Shown one piece after another: positions 13,352-16,001 of a stretch of 16,001 nucleotides of DNA. The stretch is from Chloroflexota bacterium (GTDB taxonomy: Bacteria > Chloroflexota > Limnocylindria > Limnocylindrales > CSP1-4): NCBI GenBank assembly GCA_021790375.1, contig JAJYEB010000006.1:1-16001 (forward strand). Direction: 5' to 3'. The notes beneath the pieces were generated by a model. It did no database searches. It was not told the origin of the DNA and was given only the letters and a program-made list of their open reading frames with translations. The position numbers and the translations under genes are program-made. Each line of letters begins with the position of its first letter. Position 1 is the first letter of the stretch.

Positions 13352-15451
13352 GTGTCGACAGCCGCAAGCGCAGTCGCAGCCATCGTCCGCCTGTACCGCG
13401 AACAGGCCGCACTGATGTGGGCCTGGCGGGCGACCCGGGTGGCTCTCGTCCGGCGCGCGCTCCTGTCCTTTGCGGTCGCGTGCGTCGCGCTGGCGGTGAC
13501 CTCGGCGCTGCTGCCCGGATTCAGGGTCACCGGGCTGGGGACGCTCCTCGTCGCCGGCTTCCTCCTGGCCCTTCTCAACGGCCTGGCACGGCTCCTCTTC
13601 CTCTGGCTGTTCATCCCGCTGCCGCTCGTCACCGCCCAGCTCGCGGCGCTGCTGTTCCAGGTGGCCGTGCTGGTGGCGCTGGGCGACGCAGTGCCAGGCG
13701 TCCACGTCGACGGGTTCGCCGCCGCCGTCGGGAGCTCGATGCTCCTGACGGTCCTGAACTCGCTGCTTGCCGAGGTCGTGGCCGTGAGCGACGACGAGTC
13801 GTACTACGGGACGCTGGTCCGCCAGCTCGTGGCGCGAAGTCGGGCGAGCCCGCGTCCGCCGACCCCGGGGCTCCTGATCGTCCAGATCGACGGCCTTGGG
13901 CTGCAGGTGCTCCAGGGCGCGGTCCGGGCGGCTCGCGTCCCGGTCATGGCCGGACTGCTGCGGCACGAGCGGCTCGTGCTTCGACCGTGGACCGCCATGC
14001 TGCCGTCCACGACGCCGGCCAGCCAGGCGGGCATGCTGCACGGCCGGAACGAGGACATCCCCGGCTTTCGATGGTTCGACAAGGCGACCGGTCGTCTGAT
14101 GGTTGCGAACCACCCCGCCGACGCGCAGGCGATGGCCGCGCGCCTCAGCGACGGGACCGGGCTGCTTGCCGAGGGGGGAGCCAGCATTGGCAACCTCTTC
14201 GACGGCGATGCGAGCCGGAGCTACCTGACGATGGCCACGGTCACCGACGCCACCACGGGAGCAGACGATCGCCGCCGCCTCCACGGCTTCTTCGTGAGCA
14301 CGGTCGACTACCTCCACCTGCTCGTACTGATGGTCGGGGAGGTTGCCAAGGAGCTCTACCAGGCCGAGCGCGAACGGAGCGTCGATGTCCGACCGCGGAT
14401 GAAGCGGGGCCTCGCGTATGCGGGGGAGCGGGCGGTCACCAACGTCGCGCTGCGCAACCTCTCGACGGCCCTGGTCATCGAGGAACTGTTCGCATCGACG
14501 CCGATCGTCTACGTCGACTACACGGGCTACGACGCGATCGCCCACCACTGTGGACCCGAGCGGCCGGAGGCGCTCGACGCGCTGGAGGGCATCGATCGTG
14601 CCATCGGAACCCTGTTTCGGGCGCTGCACCATACCCCGCGGCCCTACCACGTCGTCCTGCTGTCCGACCACGGACAGAACCTCGCCGCGACCTTCCGGCA
14701 GCGCTACGGCCGACCGCTCGAGGACGTGATCGCATCCTTCATGGGCGGCCATCCGTCCGTCCTGGGGGCCAGTGATCCGGTTGAGCATCACGGCACGTCG
14801 GGCCAGATCTTCTCGGAGATTGGGCGCCTGCGTGGCGCGGGCTCGCTGCTCGCGCGAACGACGTCGCGCTTGAGGCGCTCCCGCGGGCCCCGGGCCGATC
14901 GGCGGCCGGCCGACGTGCCGAGTCGCGATGGCCGCGACGAGGTGCGGCCGGACCTGGTCGTGTGCGCCTCAGGCAACCTGGGACTGGTCTACTTCGCGAC
15001 GGGGTCCGAGCGGCTGTCGATGGAGGCGATCGATGCACTGCAGCCGGGCCTCATCGACGGGCTCGCCGGACAACCCGGCATCGGGCTGGTGCTCGCTCAC
15101 TCGCGCAACCTGGGCCCCATGGTTGCCAGCCCGCTCGGGCGGCGCACGTTGGATGATGCGGCCGGGCCGGGCGCGGATCCGCTCGCCCCCTACGGTGCGT
15201 ACGCGGCCGCCAGCCTGCAGCGGCTGGACAGGTTCGCCAACACCGGCGACCTGGTCGTCCTCGGCGCCCGGGACGATCAGACCGGCGAGTTCACCTCCTT
15301 CGAGGAACTCGTCGGGTCGCACGGGGGCCTCGGCGGCCGACAGCACGAACCGTTCATCGCCTACCCGGCAGCATGGCGACTCGACGAGGAGCAGGTGGTC
15401 GGTGCACCGGCCGTCCACGACCAGCTGGCCCACTGGCGCGCCAATCTCTAG
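13352..15451 (+). CDS. Holin-like membrane domain fused to alkaline-phosphatase-superfamily phosphodiesterase
   Basis: A 699-aa protein. Residues about 35-145 contain four membrane segments (for example LLSFAVACVALAVTSALLPG, then GTLLVAGFLLALLNGLARLL), matching the phage-holin 4_2-like module common in such fusions. The rest is a type I phosphodiesterase/nucleotide pyrophosphatase domain. Metal and nucleophile candidates are D180 (VQIDGLG), T221 (LPSTTPASQAGMLHG), D394 and H398 (DYTGYDAIAHH), D439-H440 (LLSDHGQ) and H657 (GSHGGLGGRQHEPF). The catalytic domain probably sits at the membrane, hydrolysing phosphodiester bonds in lipid- or nucleotide-linked substrates; the substrate is unknown. 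GTG 13352 is chosen by frame and a Ser/Ala-rich start; ATG 13415 is possible but nearer the first helix. It is followed 17 nt later by an MBL-fold hydrolase. Confidence 0.87.
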   Translation: MSTAASAVAAIVRLYREQAALMWAWRATRVALVRRALLSFAVACVALAVTSALLPGFRVTGLGTLLVAGFLLALLNGLARLLFLWLFIPLPLVTAQLAALLFQVAVLVALGDAVPGVHVDGFAAAVGSSMLLTVLNSLLAEVVAVSDDESYYGTLVRQLVARSRASPRPPTPGLLIVQIDGLGLQVLQGAVRAARVPVMAGLLRHERLVLRPWTAMLPSTTPASQAGMLHGRNEDIPGFRWFDKATGRLMVANHPADAQAMAARLSDGTGLLAEGGASIGNLFDGDASRSYLTMATVTDATTGADDRRRLHGFFVSTVDYLHLLVLMVGEVAKELYQAERERSVDVRPRMKRGLAYAGERAVTNVALRNLSTALVIEELFASTPIVYVDYTGYDAIAHHCGPERPEALDALEGIDRAIGTLFRALHHTPRPYHVVLLSDHGQNLAATFRQRYGRPLEDVIASFMGGHPSVLGASDPVEHHGTSGQIFSEIGRLRGAGSLLARTTSRLRRSRGPRADRRPADVPSRDGRDEVRPDLVVCASGNLGLVYFATGSERLSMEAIDALQPGLIDGLAGQPGIGLVLAHSRNLGPMVASPLGRRTLDDAAGPGADPLAPYGAYAAASLQRLDRFANTGDLVVLGARDDQTGEFTSFEELVGSHGGLGGRQHEPFIAYPAAWRLDEEQVVGAPAVHDQLAHWRANL

Positions 15452-15459
15452 GGCGGGCC

Positions 15460-15489
15460 GGGGGACGCGTGACCGGGGGACGCGTGACC
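15460..15489 (+). repeat. Exact 15-bp tandem duplication spanning the MBL gene start
   Basis: GGGGGACGCGTGACC occurs twice back to back (15460-15474 and 15475-15489). Each copy carries a purine-rich ribosome-like stretch followed by GTG-ACC, so the gene has two equivalent in-frame starts five codons apart. The encoded N-terminus is VTGGR repeated. Confidence 0.9.
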
Positions 15490-16001
15490 GGGGGCCGGCT
15501 GGGCCTCCGGTTCCTGGGCCACTCAACCGTGCTCGTCGAGCTCGACGGCCTGCGGCTGCTGACCGACCCGGTCCTGCGCTCGCGCCTCGGGCCGCTGCGC
15601 CGACAGCATCCCGTGCCCGACCTGGGCCGCGCGGCGATCGACGTGGTGCTGATCTCACACCTGCACCACGACCACCTCGACCCCCCGTCCCTGCGCTCCC
15701 TCTTCGGCCGGCCGCTGCTCGTCGTGCCTGCTGGAGCTGCGCGCCACTTGCGCCGTCGCGGCTTTGAGGTCGTCCACGAGATGCGTGCGGGCGAGACGTT
15801 CGCGGTGGCCGGCGTCACGCTCTCGGCGACTGCGGCCATCCACAGCGGGGCGCGCCTGCCCTTCGGCCCCTTCGCCGAGGCGCTCGGATACGTGATCTCG
15901 GGTCCGGCGGGACGCATCTACTTCGCCGGCGACACGGACCTGTTCCCCGGGATGGCCGATCTCGGCCCGGTCGACATCGCGCTGGTTCCGGTCTGGGGCT
16001 G
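15469..16001 (+). CDS. Metallo-beta-lactamase-fold hydrolase, N-terminal part (cut by window edge)
   Basis: The first 177 codons are visible; the C-terminus is beyond the right edge. The protein belongs to the MBL-fold hydrolases of the UlaG/NAPE-PLD-like group. It begins with LRFLGHSTVLVELDGLRLLT, followed by the zinc signature HLHHDHLD with H64, H66, D68 and H69. Further ligands include the H of AIHSGAR and the D of FAGDTDLFPG. Such enzymes often cleave phosphodiester or ester bonds of lipids or sugars. It directly follows the phosphodiesterase gene (17 nt), suggesting a shared pathway. Start is either GTG of a 15-bp tandem repeat (15469 or 15484); both have similar GGGGGAC elements. Substrate unknown. 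Confidence 0.9.
   Translation, partial: MTGGRVTGGRLGLRFLGHSTVLVELDGLRLLTDPVLRSRLGPLRRQHPVPDLGRAAIDVVLISHLHHDHLDPPSLRSLFGRPLLVVPAGAARHLRRRGFEVVHEMRAGETFAVAGVTLSATAAIHSGARLPFGPFAEALGYVISGPAGRIYFAGDTDLFPGMADLGPVDIALVPVWG

Noticed and set aside
13160..14791. 543-aa minus-strand open frame
   Set aside because: Antisense shadow of the 42-aa peptide and phosphodiesterase genes, rich in charged low-complexity sequence.

Overview
This is a very GC-rich (roughly 70 % or more by eye), gene-dense bacterial chromosome segment. It has many GTG starts, several 1-10 nt gene overlaps, and at least two start codons sitting 6-7 nt behind a TANNNT box, which suggests leaderless transcripts. The gene content (a DUF3494 ice-binding protein, a CheB-CheR-histidine kinase fusion, a holin-domain phosphodiesterase, and PadR, HSP20 and GlsB/YeaQ stress genes) fits a terrabacterial lineage such as Chloroflexota (Limnocylindria-like) or Actinomycetota. 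The sequence alone does not decide between them. I saw no rRNA, tRNA, CRISPR, transposase or phage genes.

Left block (1-4457, minus strand). Read from right to left this holds a small hypothetical protein resembling a haem-less planctomycete cytochrome c domain, an AmrS-type radical SAM enzyme, a Gfo/Idh/MocA oxidoreductase, and then the 5-oxoprolinase genes pxpA, pxpB and pxpC (pxpC runs off the left edge). The genes overlap or lie within a few nucleotides of each other, except for 123 nt before pxpA, where a leaderless promoter is likely.

Ice-binding block (4677-6326, plus strand). A secreted ice-binding protein with a Ser/Pro/Thr/Ala stalk and a C-terminal membrane anchor is coupled by ATGA to a 38-aa hydrophobic peptide. 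A 59-aa single-pass membrane protein with a good ribosome binding site and a 66-aa zinc-ribbon protein follow. It may be a cold or cell-surface module.

Stress block (6343-8365, minus strand). Read from right to left this holds a GlsB/YeaQ membrane protein, an HSP20 chaperone, a cupin, a 68-aa membrane protein and an NTF2-like (DUF4440) protein. The HSP20 leader can form mutually exclusive hairpins, one of which hides the ribosome binding site. A PadR regulator is divergent from this block, and a palindrome overlapping its promoter could let it control itself and perhaps the stress genes.

Signalling block (8459-13022, plus strand). padR is followed immediately by a 1087-aa CheB-CheR-PAS-PAS-histidine kinase and, through an ATGA overlap, a NarL/LuxR-type response regulator. 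No chemoreceptor, CheA or CheW is present, so this is probably a non-chemotactic sensory pathway.

Right block (13156-16001, plus strand). This holds a 42-aa membrane peptide with a perfect ribosome binding site, a GC-rich hairpin with an alternative fold, a holin-domain/alkaline-phosphatase-superfamily phosphodiesterase, and a metallo-beta-lactamase-fold hydrolase cut by the window edge. The start region of the last gene is an exact tandem duplication.

The most unusual aspects are the run of tiny membrane proteins (38, 59, 68 and 42 aa) embedded in envelope and stress operons, the ice-binding operon itself, and the candidate RNA switch before hsp20. No single established novel system can be proved from the sequence.
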